Assembly (NCBI GenBank): GCA_033060915.1 | Contig: CM065394.1 | Location: 23,341,501-23,405,500 of the forward strand | Direction of reading: 5' to 3' | DNA: 64,000 nt | DNA from: Euryodendron excelsum | Taxonomy: Eukaryota > Streptophyta > Magnoliopsida > Ericales > Pentaphylacaceae | Part shown: positions 1 to 12,586 of the stretch, piece after piece | How positions within the stretch are numbered: position 1 is the stretch's first letter | Layout: each line of letters starts with the position of its first letter | Translations under genes and position numbers: made by a program | The notes under the pieces: generated by a model | What the model was told of the DNA's origin: nothing | Seen by the model: the letters and a program-made list of their open reading frames with translations, nothing else | Database searches by the model: none

Positions 1-1229
1 TATACGCCTAATATAAATAACTACAATTACAATTTTATCCTCCTTTTTGTATGTGTGGAGTTTCTTTTATAGGTTGAATAATTACTATTTTGGATCAACA
101 ACTTCAACACAAAAAACAAAACATAAAAGTTCAATTGTTTTGCAAAACCTATAAATGGGACCAAATGAACATGCTACCTTCATATTTTAACAAAACATTT
201 TGCTTACATTTTATACAAGAACCTGTTAATGGCACCAAACCAAGCAGCTATACGACACAAGAATTATATTTCTATTAACAAAACCATCACATGGGGACCT
301 AACCCAACTCAATCCCAAACTTGGTATTTAACAAAACCTACTACAAAAACAATCAAAAAAGCAAAGTAAATAACCAGAAGGTCGAGAACCCAAATGAGAA
401 ACAAAACCAACTTTAGAATTAGCTTTTTGCAAAACTTGTTAAGGAGATCTTCCATCTCCATTTTAGCAAAACTTGCTGAAATCAACACAAACCAACCGAC
501 TGTAACGACCCATGTTTTTATGGACTATTAAATAAAATAAGTGAGTAAAATAACCTCAAATAATAGTTTTTCAACAACTCAACTTTAATCATTTCTCAAA
601 ATATGTTCCCAAAGTAATATAACTTCAATTAACTCTAAATCAGGTCTTCAAAATGAAAAAATAATAAATGAATATAATGTGTCTCCAAATATTCTATTAC
701 AAATAAATAGATAATCAATCTACTAGTTCTTGATAAATATGCTCTTAAATCTTATTTTGTGCTCGTCTTGCCCTACCTGAAAAATAAAATTAAACCTAGA
801 AGTACGCAATACAAAAGGAGTACAAGTACTTAACTTAGGACAGACAAAACGAAGCTCGTCAATGAATTACATCAATTCAACGGATCAAGTGATTGGATGA
901 ATAAAACGAAAACAAATCATTACAAAAAATACATATATCAGTCATTCCAAAGTTTTAATCATTCCAATATTTCAATCATAGCCAACCTGGCCCTTTTCCA
1001 TACCATGCCAAACGTCACCCATGTCACGATACAGTAATCAATTCCAATAACCAATACCCCGTTGATTGCTCCAAACATGTGCAATATAACAATTGCAAGC
1101 ATATGGTTAGCGATGTAGTTTAAATTCAATGAGTTCTAATATCGATTCTCTCGAAGATCAAGCTTAATATAAGCTATAAACTTCAACTTACATCCATTTC
1201 TCTTAAGATTTGTAACAATCCAAATGAAA
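1..1229. other. AT-rich intergenic sequence, no gene recognised
   Basis: Only short open frames of about 60 codons occur, with no recognisable domain or start context. The right edge is set by the LTR-C copy that follows. I see no supported gene here. Confidence 0.6.
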
Positions 1230-2522
1230 TTACTTCTTAAAAAGGTAAAACAAAAAATACTTGATTTTGAAAAGTTGGCTTGACTAAACTAAAGCAATTT
1301 TAAAACAATTAAACTGCTAAGATAGAGGACTTAGATCCAATTGATCGAATCACCCAATTCTTCTAAGATTCCAATGAGGTTTGATAATTCAAATCATTAG
1401 TTTCGTCGTGAGCCTTTGATTCGGAGGATTTCGACCATTAAAATAATGAAATCAATGATAATCAGCTTAGAATTGTAAATGATGAGATTCTTAGGTTCAT
1501 ACCATCGATCTAAGCAATACACATGCCAAATTTATGATTCATGTATGGATACTCAAAGACTTAGTTAGGAATATATGATTTCAATAGGATCTAAAAAATG
1601 ATTATCATATATTCAATTTAATAGCAATTTGAGATTAGAATTACAATCAATTTGATAACCATAGACTAATACCATCGATTTGTGCAATAACAATACCAAT
1701 GTAAACATTGTGTATTGAAATTACCAAACATAGTTAATAGTTTAAGTGTTCTTATAGATCTAGACTGCAATTGCTAAGAATTAGAAGTTTAAGAAGATGA
1801 AACATTGAAATCATGATTTACCTCCATTGAAAACCTTAAAACCCATGGATGATCTTCACAATTGGACCCAAGAAAAGAATTAACTACTTGATTCCATAAG
1901 AGATTGAATTGAATTCATGAAAATTGTGCTTGATTACAATGAAAATATAGAAATCTAGAGTTTCTCTTTCTAAAACGACTTCTATCATTCTCTAAAAACT
2001 CTAAAAATATCTAAAATAAGTTAAGATTCCCAATTTTAAGCCTAAAATGGCCTTGTATAGGTTGGAAAATAACATAGAGACACAGAAGGCGTTTGAATGC
2101 CTAGTTAACCTGATTCAAATGCTAAAAACTAACCTCAAAACTTTCCTGATCATTCGAATGCCCTGATGGAGAGTTCGAACTACTGTTCGAACTGTCACCA
2201 TATATAATGAAATCCATATATTATGGATCCCAGTAGCCCTTATAGTTTGAGAAATATAGCCTTCCAAGGTTTCAGCTCTGCGTGTTTCAGTAACTTGTAC
2301 CATAACTTCAGCAGCTTATATTCTAACAACATCTACTTAAAAAACTTATTCTCCTTTCAATCAAATTGCATTCGAAATAATCTAATTTAAGCTCAAAACC
2401 TATTCAAAGCAAAATAAACTTAGTTAATACTAAAATTTAACTAGAGATGTATATAAATTCCTAAATTAAGGCTAACAAAGCACAAATTAAGGTGTTGTAA
2501 TTATATTTTTGGAGTGCAATCA
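1230..2522 (-). mobile_element. LTR-C copy (Athila-like Ty3/Gypsy LTR), minus strand
   Basis: Read on the minus strand it begins TGATTGCACTCCAAAAATAT and runs about 1.29 kb. It matches the plus-strand LTR at 8590-9838 in the same order: the GCTCCAAAA start, the segment around TTTTGAGCTTAAATT, the block beside the phrase for 'add the short read CTCCATTG', and the block with AATCACCCAATTC. The start at 2522 is clear; the left edge is approximate. No internal domain is attached, so it is either a solo LTR or a fragment. A possible open frame inside it (2115-2303) has no recognisable product. Confidence 0.65.
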
Positions 2523-5500
2523 CCCGTGGGGTCAACCTTTCATACCATGCCTGGAAGTACGCCCCAATCATTTTCAATAACAGTAATAACTCGGCCAACG
2601 GGTGCATTTGAACATGTATTGATTAGTGTCATGACACATAAGCTACAATAAAATTCAATGATTTAAACATATTATTATCATGGAATTCAACAACGAACAC
2701 GATAGGCAAGGATGTGCCAGAAGAAACTTAACAGATCCAAAAATTATATAAGCATGGAGTTAAAAATAGACACAAATATACAAATGGAATACAATTTAAA
2801 AACAATAGTAATACACTCTTTGCAAAGAGATTTGGGGAGGAGCATATTAGTACACAACCGATTACCTCAAATGTTTGCTTCAATTTTTGCAAATATCTTC
2901 ATCCCACTAAAGTTGTTCTGCCCAAAATTTGATTTGAAAGAACACCGAATATAAACTACTTATTCTTCCCTTTTTCTATTTTTTTCTTTCTTCGGCAGCC
3001 TTTCCCTCTTTTTTTTTTCCCTTCAGCTGCCCTTCCTTCAGCAATCACTCTTCTCACTCTACTCCCACCCTCTCTAATTGCTAATCTTTTAGCGGAATGA
3101 AGAAAAACAAAGGCCTATAGCCTTGTATTTATAGGCCAAATAAATATTGGAGAATAAGATGAGGGTTTTTATGTTATTTGTTATCTTTCTTGAGCATCCT
3201 TTGACAATTTGGTATAAATATATTATATTATTACTAATAAATTTCCTAATTGTAGTCTGATCTCTAATCAATTAGTTATTAAGATTTTCACCCTAGATTT
3301 TCAATCTCATTGCCTATGCATCCTTGCTTGAACTTCCAAGTTTACTTGTGTTTATACTAGCTCATATATATAGATATAGCTATTTCGGTTGTTAAGTTTT
3401 TATAACTTCATTTAGTTTGTAAATGGGGCATATAATCTCACAAAGCTCTAATTTTTTTCTTCTAGGATAATAGTTTAATTTGTAAACTAAAAATTAATAA
3501 AAAGTCAAGGGTGTTACACCAAACACAAATTGATACAGCCCATTATCCTTAACACTGGATGATAGATATAAAAGTTGTAGTGCCAAACAAAGAAAATTTT
3601 GGTATGACTTCACGTATCAAAAAAATACAAGATTTTACCAAAGTTCATTGTTTATGCAATCCCAACATATTGAGCACCCACATAAACAGTTTTACAAAAT
3701 AGTTTTCATAGCCCGCAATACAATTTACCACAACTTAGAAACCAACCAATGACAGATTGATACAACCACACTCAATAGGAAGAATAATAGTTTATCATTT
3801 TCATTGTCTTGAAGGTACACTAAATGACGGGTTAAATCTATGGACATTGCAGCTGAGTTAAGTAGGATCATTCATATGAGCAGTGGGAATTGGAAAACTA
3901 GAGGAATTACTTTGGAGCACTGTTTGTTCTACAAGCATGAAATCATTAAATGCAGTTGCAGCTACTAATAGCGAGGGAAAACTTTCAATAAGTCACCCCA
4001 GATATCTTAATACCTATGCATTACATTGCTCCTATGTTGCATACAGTCCAAGTATTATCTTAATGAATATCACATAATGAGTTTAATTTCTTATCATATC
4101 TAAATAATACAGAAATAATGTCATTAACAATATATATAATATTGTCATTCACAAATCAAAGGTAAACAAATAGGCTAAGCTAAGTAAAATTTTAAATTAC
4201 CATTCTGAAATAGATAAGTACCCACTATTATGCATTACAAAACAAGTGAACCATTTTCACCTTGCCAAAATGTTCAAAAACATTGCTACGTTTTCCTCTA
4301 ACATGACATATTTTTAACATGAAATCCTTTTATTTTTAACCAACATACACAAATGCATGAAAGAACTATGATCTATGCAAAGTTGTTCAACACGTCTTAT
4401 TAGATTGCTTCATAAAACGATCTATGTTATCTATTTGATTTTGGTATCAATTAGAACATCTCATTGGTATCAATTAGAACTTCTAATTGGGTTAGGATAT
4501 ATTTGATAATACCTCTCAATTGCTACACTCACTACGACATATGCAATGTTAGAGATAGTGTAGTTTTGCCTTAAAACTATTGTGCAACCAACGAAATCCC
4601 AGTTCTCCTCTTTCTTGAATTCATTCCTATAACCCATCTAAGAATTATAGGTACAATAAGTAATTCCCATTTTGCTACAAAGAAATAATAAGAGAAGTAG
4701 GAGCATGCAATAAAAATCATTTCAACCAACAAATGAGACCACCACAGCAAAGTTCATAGACCTACACAAGGAGATCCAACCCTAACATTCCACAACCACA
4801 GTAGCCCACAAACAAGCACAACAACCCACAATCATGAAACTAGCATAGCTATCAAACAATTTCTACTAAAATAAATTGTCATACAAACCTAAATGCAGGG
4901 AAATTAGATAAAATAAAAGGTTATAATATATGAAATATGAATTAAATATATACTCAGGCCCTTTCCAAGAAACTCATAATTTGGGGGGGATAAAGAACAA
5001 ATTGTCAGTATAAATTATGTGGACAACCATATAGACAAAAAAAAAAAAAAAAAGCAAAAAATGTATCAAGTGTTTGCCTACTTAATGGATGTCTTTATTT
5101 GAAAAAAAAATGAAAGAGGTAAATAGACGAAACAAGTTGGGTGTTCTTCAAAAGCAACACAAACTTTTTCCAAATAGGCCGCAACAAAGAAGTAGAAAGC
5201 CCAAGGGAATGATTTTCTTCCTCCAATCACGAAAACAACAACTAGATTACTACAGATCTACCAAATTTCATCACTATGGTTTGTTGGTGGAAAAGCTTTC
5301 TCTTCTCTCATTATGCGGCTACAACCAAATGAGAGAAAATAAATAGGTATTGTTTCGGGAAAAGAGCTTTTTGGTCATTTGACTCCCTTGTCCCAAACAT
5401 GCATTTGACTGCCCCTTCCCCCCGGAACAACATAAGAACCCATATGGGCTCCTATCAGTTCGGTCAGGACTGCTTGTCCGCTTTCATTTAACTATTCAAA

Positions 5501-5749
5501 TGCGGGACTAGATAGTACAACTTTCCTAGTCTGAACATGTCCCATACAATTAAACTTGTCTAGTGAGTTGTCTAGTGAGTCACCTGGATCATACTTGTAC
5601 TTAATTACCTCTTTATTCATTCTAGCAATTTACAGACTATTTTTTAATTGGTTATACTTTTAAAATTTTATATTATATTCAATTGAACAAATAATTTACT
5701 AGACTTAAGCCTACTTCAGCCCATCTTATGCATTGATTCTCATTTTATA
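2523..5749. other. AT-rich intergenic sequence, no gene recognised
   Basis: Scattered short frames (for example 2712-2954, 3883-4077 and 5089-5346) show no recognisable family, no splice-linked neighbours and no conserved motif. The 85-codon frame at 5089 is basic and begins just after a 15-nt poly-A run, which makes chance likely. Nothing else could be supported. Confidence 0.55.
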
Positions 5750-5757
5750 AACTTAAT

Positions 5758-7185
5758 TAGGAGTGCACATGGGTCAGTTCCGTTCGGTTTAATGACCAAC
5801 CAAGAACCGAACCAATCATGATCAATTCTCCAAATCTCAAACCAGAATCAAACCATAAGTAAAAAAGAACCGAACCGAACCAAACCGAACCATAAAATTA
5901 CGGTTCGGTTTGGTTTGAACCGTCGATCCCCTGCTTAGCTTTTTTATTTTATAGAGCTTTGATTGTGAGGCCTCCTTCTTATAGGGAGGGGAATGAATCC
6001 ATTTAACTTTCCAACCGATGTGGGATTGTGAAAGTGTGATAAATCTGATGCTGGAGCATGTTTATATAGGGGTCAACATAAGATACATGAATCTCTTTTG
6101 AGCAATGTGGGATTAAAATAAAGTAGAAAACACTAGCTAGCAAAGCCAGCTTTGGCATTCATCATCTAATTTGTGTCAAAAAGGAAAAAGCCATTAATAC
6201 AATAATTTAAATACAGAGAGATTGGATTTAAAGTTTCAAAGGTAATAGGCCTCATGCCTCATTGGTCCACTTGATTAAATTCCCCCTTAGGGCAGATTCT
6301 ATGAACCCTTCATTTCTCGAATAATTCAAGTTCAAGTGACCAAATTCCACTAACTGGGAGATTGAACATTATGGTATTTAGTGTGAGAGAGTTTATATAT
6401 ATCTGATGTATGTATATATAGGCATAATATACAATTGAACCGAAATGAATATTTAATTCTGTGATGTTTGAAAGACTTTTCTATACTCAAATCTGAACTA
6501 CATGAAACCTTATACAAATAAACACACATGTATATATATGTATGTATATACATACATATATATAATAGAGAGAGAGATATTGGATCTCTTGCTTTTTTGC
6601 TACAAGGAGCTTTCGCAATGAATTTCTAGGCTTTTCTATTTTCTTTCTTCGTTATCTCTGAATGGATGCATCTTTAAACACAATCTCCATCATATGATTT
6701 GTCTGAAGCAATTCGATGGATAATTAGATTGGACTTTATCTTTGTTGAAGCTTCCAGGTATAATGAAATGGTCTTTCTATTGGTTAAAAAATTTTAGTTC
6801 ATATTGTTGTGAGAGAAAGATTGATGAGTTGGGGAAGCCGTGTTTGAAACAGTATCAGGAAGGGACTCCAGCAATTTGAATATAGGGGGACCCCTTCCAA
6901 CTGTAGTGGCATATAACAAAGATTGATTTTGCCATCCACGTGGACCTGAAGGATAGTTTTGAAACTCTAAACATAAAGGTCGATTCATGCCTCGGTTCTA
7001 TATGGGTCGATTCTCGGTTCGGTTTAGTTTATTAATCAACCAATCCAGAACCGAACCAATGAGCTCAGTTCTTTAAAAATAAGAGCCAAAACCGAACCAA
7101 TGTCTTCATAAACCAAACCAAACCGAACTGATATGGTCGGGTCTCGTTCGATTCTCGGTTCTATCAGGTCATTTGTACACCCCTA
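5758..7185. mobile_element. hAT-like non-autonomous DNA element with 8-bp TSD
   Basis: The left end reads TAGGAGTGCACA and the right end, reverse-complemented, TAGGGGTGTACA, so the terminal inverted repeats match at 10 of 12 positions. Flanking 8-mers are AACTTAAT (5750-5757) and GACTTAAT (7186-7193), matching at 7 of 8. An 8-bp duplication with TAGGGGTG-type ends is typical of hAT elements. Both ends carry subterminal clusters of CGGTTCGGTT and its complement AACCGAACC, which look like subterminal binding repeats. No transposase frame lies inside the 1.43 kb, so it would be non-autonomous. A non-hAT origin with the same target duplication is possible. Confidence 0.6.
6522..6579. repeat. Compound TA/TGTA/GA microsatellite
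   Basis: Alternating CA, TATG, TACA and TA units run into an (AG) stretch ending GAGAGAGAGATA. It lies inside the hAT-like element. A short frame reading across it is a repeat artefact. Confidence 0.8.
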
Positions 7186-7363
7186 GACTTAATATTTACT
7201 TTTGAAAAATTGCATTGAAACTTTCAAGCTTAAAGTCCTCAAAATGGTTTTTGTAATTGTATATATAATATATTAGGTACCTTCCATTTAAGGTGCTTTT
7301 TAAATTTTATTACTAAAATTTCGTTTCATGTATATAAATTTTACTATTCTACATATAATTAAT

Positions 7364-7406
7364 AGGTGATTACACTTTACCTTTATAGTTAAGCCTCAAT
7401 TAAGGC

Positions 7407-7445
<39 letters not shown>

Positions 7446-7913
7446 GGTTAAATTGTGACACTAAACTATCTTAGTGATTTTATATAACCTGTAAAATACA
7501 TAGAAAATGTCCTAATTAACATTGCATGGAACACACTCCATAAGAGAGCGTCTATAACTGGGTAGAAAAAGATTCTGCCTAATTTATCAGCGCCTTGATT
7601 GTTTTTTCCTCTTTTGACCAATAAAAACTCATTCTTGTATTTGTGTAACATTGAATCATTTCTTACGGAAGAGTGAGTGTTAATTAGATATAAAAGCAAA
7701 AGTGTCCAAGATGCTGAAAAAATTACACAAGATCTTTTCCACCCATTTATAGACGATCTCTTATGCAAGTTTGTTCAACGCGCTATTAATTTGGATGTTT
7801 TCTGTGCATTTTATAGGTTACATAAAACAATGAGGATAGTTAGTTATCACAATTCAACTTTTAGGGAGTATTTCTCTTTATTAAGACCTAACTATAGGGG
7901 TGTAAAGTGTAAT
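7364..7913. mobile_element. Foldback MITE with long imperfect inverted arms
   Basis: The left arm (about 7364-7615) and right arm (about 7680-7913) are imperfect inverted copies of each other. The termini pair as GATTACACTTTAC with GTAAAGTGTAAT. Interior blocks also pair, for example TAAGAGAGCGTCTATAA at left with the complement of TTATAGACGATCTCTTA at right. Arm length is roughly 230-250 bp around a short loop. The two overlapping opposite-strand frames here (7466-7768 and 7677-7988) are explained by this symmetry, not by genes. The flanking duplication is unclear, so the superfamily (Mutator-like or other) is undecided. Confidence 0.7.
7408..7441 (+). repeat. 34-nt poly-C homopolymer
   Basis: An unbroken run of 34 C follows GGCA. 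The equivalent place in the opposite arm of the foldback element has only a short C run (ACTCCCTAAAAG in the arm's own orientation). This points to expansion of a small C tract in one arm, although assembly or polishing error in a homopolymer is possible. Confidence 0.9.
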
Positions 7914-8199
7914 TTCTCTAATAATCTAATTATCATATTATTGCTCAAGTTTAACTTGTTTGGAATGAATTTTGTAATTTTAGCTTGAATGTAGACATTT
8001 TTTCCCCTCTTTTTTCCCCATCTTTGTGTGTAGGATTATTGGCAATGGCCATATGACTTCACCCAAAGAGTGCTCAATGTTAATCCCAGGCATAAAATTG
8101 GTGGAGTAATAATACTCGATGAGTTTGAGGTTGAATTTCATAGGGATTGTTTTAATATAATGAATTGGCTTACTAATAAACCTCTTAGATGAAAACAAG

Positions 8200-8522
8200 A
8201 ACTATAGACTGCTTCTAAAAAGAAAACCAAAAGTTATTTGTTTGAAAGTGGATTTAACATAACTAAAGCAAATAATGATTGATTTAAAACTATAGGAAAG
8301 AAGAACTTGGATCTAATTGATCCGATCACCCAATTCACTTGAAATTCCAACGGGTGTTTTATAACTCAAATTATTGGCTTCGCCTTGAGCCTTTGATTTG
8401 GAAGATTTAACAATTAAAACATGAATTTAATGACAATCAAACTTAGAATTGTAATCAAATTTAAGTCATAGATTCATCCCATCGATTTGTACAATATCTA
8501 TATCAAACTAAGGCTTGTTGAC
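8200..8522 (-). mobile_element. LTR-C-like fragment, minus strand
   Basis: The blocks around GATCACCCAATTC, GAGCCTTTGATTTGGAAGA and CCCATCGATTTGTAC repeat the order seen in the minus-strand LTR-C copy at about 1320-1690. The fragment lies just left of, and inverted to, the plus-strand LTR-C that starts at 8590. Both edges are approximate. Confidence 0.5.
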
Positions 8523-8589
8523 TTGCACCAAAAGGTGTCTTCGGAAAGATCCTAAGATAATCCCAAGCATAAGATGGTGAAGCAATATA

Positions 8590-9838
8590 TGATTGAGCTC
8601 CAAAAGTGGAATTATAAAACCTTAACTTGTAGTTTATTAGCCTTAATTTAGGATTTTATATACCTTTTCAGTTATATTTTAGTATTAGTTAAGTTTATTT
8701 GTTTTGTATAGGTTTTGAGCTTAAATTGGAAGACTTCGAATATAATTCGGGCAAAAATTTCAAGAGGATGCTGTCAGAGTACAAGTTGCTGAAATAATAG
8801 TACAAGCTGTTGAAGCATGCAGAATCGAAACTTTGGAAGTCCATATCTCTCAAACCACAAAGGTTACTGGGCCCTATAATATATCGATTTCATGTAACTT
8901 TTTGACACCTATTAAGTTATGTGGTTCGAATGCCCATTTGGATGTGAGCTGATCCGTCTGAACGGTTACGAAAATCTACAAATTTCTCTTCATGTAGAAG
9001 CTGGGACTGAAGCCTATTTTGAGAGTTCTTTTTAGTAGTTAGTTTTTACGAGTTTCAGTGTTCCTTTAAGAGCTTTAGGAGTATATTAGAGTAGAACTTT
9101 ACAAAGTTTTTATAGTTTTTCAATTTTCGTAATCAAATTCAACTGCTTTTTATAGTTTTTTAATCCTTACAATCAAATTCTTAGTCTTTCAATAAATTTA
9201 TATATATCTTTGTGTATCTATTATGGCTTTGAGTAGTTAATTTCCATCTTGGGATAAGTTGTGAAGATTGATCAAAAATCTCAGATGAACAATGGAGGTA
9301 ATTAGGTTTTCAATGTTTTTATCTTTTTCTTTTTAGTTTTTTTGGGATCAAACACTAGATATTTAAGAAAACTTAAATGTTTGATTATGCTTGGTAGTAT
9401 TTATGTATGAACCCTAGTTCGGTATACTTACTACATAAGTCGATAATATGCATCTATGATCCTAAACTTGATTTATTCTAGATTGATTGTTAGAGAATAA
9501 AAGTTTTTATCGCTAAATCTTCTGAATCAAAGACTCACGACACAGTCCATGATTTGTGTTATCAGAAATTTCCATTAGAATTCTAGGTGAAGCAATTGGT
9601 TGGAATAATTAGTTTTGAGACTTTTCTTTGTTAATTAAAACTCGCTTTCGTAGTTTAGCTTAGATTAATCAAACCCTTTCAAATTATTTCTTTTGCTCCC
9701 TTAGGGTTTCTGAACCAAGATAAGTTTTCCTGAATGTGCTAACCCTCTTTCCTTGTGGATCAATCTCAGACTTCACTGAGTAACTATTACTACATCGCAG
9801 CCGTGCACTGTCGGTTATTTATCGTATGTTGCTGGGTA
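8590..9838 (+). mobile_element. LTR-C, 5' LTR of a non-autonomous Athila-like element
   Basis: It begins TGATTGAGCTCCAAAAG and is followed at its 3' end by a degenerate Athila-type primer-binding site. The last part includes TCCTTGTGGATCAATCTC, a phrase typical of the 3' end of Athila LTRs. A related minus-strand copy is at 1230-2522 and a partial one at 38971-39676. There is no coding potential. Confidence 0.6.
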
Positions 9839-9841
9839 AGC

Positions 9842-9862
9842 TTTGGCGATTGGTGTTAGAGG
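9842..9862 (+). other. Degenerate primer-binding site (Athila type)
   Basis: TTTGGCGATTGGTG followed by AGGAC resembles the Athila site TTGGCGCCGTTGCCGGGGA, with the first seven bases intact and the rest decayed. A much better copy, on the minus strand, is at 63021-63040. Confidence 0.45.
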
Positions 9863-10145
9863 ACAAACCTTGGATATTTAATTATGACAGAAGAACTTCA
9901 TTATCTTTCTATGATCACGAGGAGACTCAGTAGCTCGCTTGGGTAACTTCGTTCCAGTACTTATTTTCTTCTTTATTATTACTTTTTTTTTTATTTTTTT
10001 AGTTGGATTAGAGTGATGCTATTTGCTAATTGGTGGTATATTTTGTGGAGATTTGGCAGATAGGTTTGTTTGAATTTGTCGAATTGGTTTGTTATGTGGA
10101 GTTTTGGAGGTTGAATTAGTATTATTTATGAATAATTATTTGAGC

Positions 10146-11116
10146 ATGAATGGTAGGAGGAATGCACTGGCAACCCCTTGTCGATCTATGAGAGACTATA
10201 TAAATGCTGCTAAATTTAACCCTTACTTAAACCTAGTATAACCACAAACTCTTATCCACGTACCTACCATTTGGGGTGGCGTTGTCAACATCCATCCTAA
10301 TACTATGAACCACCACCACAACATTATCAAGCCCAATAAAGTATGCGTTACCAACCGCAACCTACACAGTATCAACCCGTTCATAGACAAACTATGAATG
10401 ACAATGCCAACCAACTAACTAATGATATACGAGGGCTTACCAATAGGTTGGATAGGTAAGAAAAAATGTTAGACCAAAACTTTAGGTTGATGGAAGACAT
10501 ACAAAAGCACTTGGCTGTTATGACACAAACTCTAACTCAACTAATACTTGAGGATGAGGAGTTTTTGGCCCAACCACAACCTAACTTTGTATATCATGAA
10601 CAAGAGGCAAGAACTAACTTAAATCCTTCTCACCCTAATGACCACGACCTATCCATCAGCACCCCTAGGAGTGAGATAATCAGAGAAGAAACCATCCTTC
10701 CCAAGGTGTCTGAACTAAGGGAAGAAGTTCCTAGGGTGGATGAGGATGGGGTTGAGGATAAAGGAGAGGTACTTATCTTTCTCAAAGTGTCTGAACTAAG
10801 GGAATTAGTACCTAAATAAGAGGTGAATGAGGAAGGAATAATTGAGAGTGACAAAGAGGAAGAGAAAGTTGACATGTTTAAAGATAGTGATCAAGTATTG
10901 ATATCCTATACTCCTCTCTATCATAGATTGAGCCTTACCATCACTGTCATGCCTGATACTTCTTTCATTCTTTATCCTTTTAAACCTTATAAGATTGTTT
11001 TGCATGATTTTGGGTTCAATAATATTCTTACATATTTATTGACGTTGAACTCATTACTAATGATAAATGGTAGGCAATTCCATATAAGCAAGCATCCACT
11101 AAGGCGTGTAAGGTGA
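10146..11116 (+). pseudogene. Degenerate gag-like reading frame of non-autonomous Athila-like element
   Basis: An ATG at 10146 opens a 31-codon frame containing RSMRDYIN, which resembles RTLRDYLN near the start of the Athila gag at 57.9 kb. After a stop and frame change, a frame from about 10343 reads through one stop just before 10466 and continues to 10819. This part is Q/N-rich with a heptad-like segment (LTNDIRGL, then MEDIQKHLAVMTQTL), suggesting a coiled coil. It is followed by a very acidic stretch (EVPRVDEDG and similar) and a further frame at 10823-11116. I see no zinc knuckle, protease, reverse transcriptase or integrase. It is probably a relic of a short accessory or gag-derived protein; its function is unknown. 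Confidence 0.45.
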
Positions 11117-12499
11117 TCTCTAACCAACTATGTTTTTTCTATTAGTGTGCATTAGTTTATGTTATTTGTATAGTATTAGCTTTTTCTTTTTGGTTGTTTT
11201 GACCAATTTTTGCAAGTTTCTCGTTTTCGAGGATTTTTCTTCTTTTGGGATAACTTCTACACCTTACATTCTTATACTTTATTGTTATATTTGTTACATT
11301 GAGGACAATGTTTTATTTAAGTTAAACAATTTTTTTATATTATATATCTTGTTATATACATTAAACTTTGTTATACTTATGGATTAGTTTTAAGTGTTGC
11401 ATTATAATGACTATCTTTCGGTCACTTGAGTTTTTCGATAAAGGTTTAAGTATTATATGGTTCGGGTATTACAATTTGTACCTTTGACATACTTATTTAT
11501 ATAGTTCTTGATTAGTGCTTATTGGATGTGTTGAGGATTATTTTGTGAGAACCATATCTATATTCATATTAATGTAATCTTAGATTTGGGAATGATTAGA
11601 GTGATGTATTGGACTAAACTTGAACTTAATTATTAATTTACCTTTTTATTATCATGTATTGCAAGTTTTTATCATAAAAGCATTATAAGAGGGAGATTAC
11701 ATCATTGTGCACTTTCATGCTATATGATATCTTTTGTTGATTATTTATGCATGCATATTCTTAAATGGGGTAGATTTTACCTTGTGAGCTTTTGAACGAA
11801 GTTTTCTTCTTTCGGAGTGGATATATATTTACTAAGGGATAATTTATTAATATTTCATTCTCTCAATAGCTTTATTATACTTGGTTTTGATTTATATGTT
11901 GAGTAATAGTTAGAGTTATTGATACTTATACTCTTGTGAATTTCAAACTTGATATATTTCGGATATTATGCTAGGCCATCTTGTTTCCTTTGAGCTATTC
12001 ATGCTTAATTTATTTATCTCAATCTTTATACGTACACAATCTTTGAAAAAGCATATCATTGTTGAAATATTTCCTATGATGGAGAATTTGATATCATTGC
12101 TAATGAGAGCTTACAAAAAGTTGTATGGGGTTCTAAAAAAACAGAATATATATATATACTTGTGGAGAGAAGGCAGAAAAAGGAAGTTTGTATTTGAGGT
12201 GAAAAAAAAAAGAAAAAAATAGAAGTGAAAGGAGAAGAAGAAAAAGTAGATGTGTAAAAAGTTAAAAAATTAGAAGTGTTTGCTTATTGATCATCACAAG
12301 TAATGTACATGCATGTTTTGAGTATTTTATCTGTTTCTTTCTCTCTATCCATGACTCTTCTTGCATATGGCCTTAGCTTATCAGAAATATATATGAGTTG
12401 AAAATTCTTTGGAGTATAGGTCATTACCTGTCAATTCTCTAGTTAATGTTTTAACTGTGAATATCGTTTCATGGAGCTATGTCAAGTTGATACACTTAC
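11117..12499 (+). mobile_element. 3' non-coding region of non-autonomous Athila-like element
   Basis: From about 11704 this segment matches, in order, the reverse complement of 44642-43926 and then 40234-40180. Shared landmarks include GCATGCATATTCTTAAAT, GAGTTATTGATACTT and CATGGAGCTATG. Two copies in opposite orientation therefore define one non-autonomous family. Short frames here lack any recognisable domain. A purine-rich stretch lies near 12200-12250. Confidence 0.6.
11294..11310 (+). other. Athila post-coding motif TTACATTGAGGACAATG
   Basis: This conserved phrase is commonly found just downstream of the coding region of Athila-clade elements, before the polypurine tract. It supports the Athila-like assignment, although no pol gene is present. 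Confidence 0.55.
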
Positions 12500-12586
12500 A
12501 TTTGTATTAATTAAAACTCACTTTTGCAGTTTAGTTTAGATTAATCAAATCCTTTCAAACTATTTCTTTTTATTTTATTAGAATGC
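12500..12586 (+). mobile_element. Remnant of the 3' LTR-C
   Basis: The stretch with TAATTAAAACTC, AGATTAATCAAA and TTTCAAACTATTTCTTTT matches 9630-9690 near the 3' end of the 5' LTR-C. Most of the 3' LTR is deleted. The inserted LTR-A fragment begins at 12587. Confidence 0.5.

Noticed and set aside
980..2640. Similar phrases (CATACCATGCC, ACAGTAAT) on both sides of the first LTR-C
   Set aside because: The order and spacing differ and no exact short duplication abuts the LTR, so I do not claim a target-site duplication.
5089..5346. 85-codon basic frame
   Set aside because: No recognisable family, splice partner or conserved start; it lies beside a poly-A run in otherwise empty sequence.
7466..7988. 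Overlapping opposite-strand frames of about 100 codons
   Set aside because: The inverted-repeat arms of the foldback element produce mirrored frames; no domain is present.
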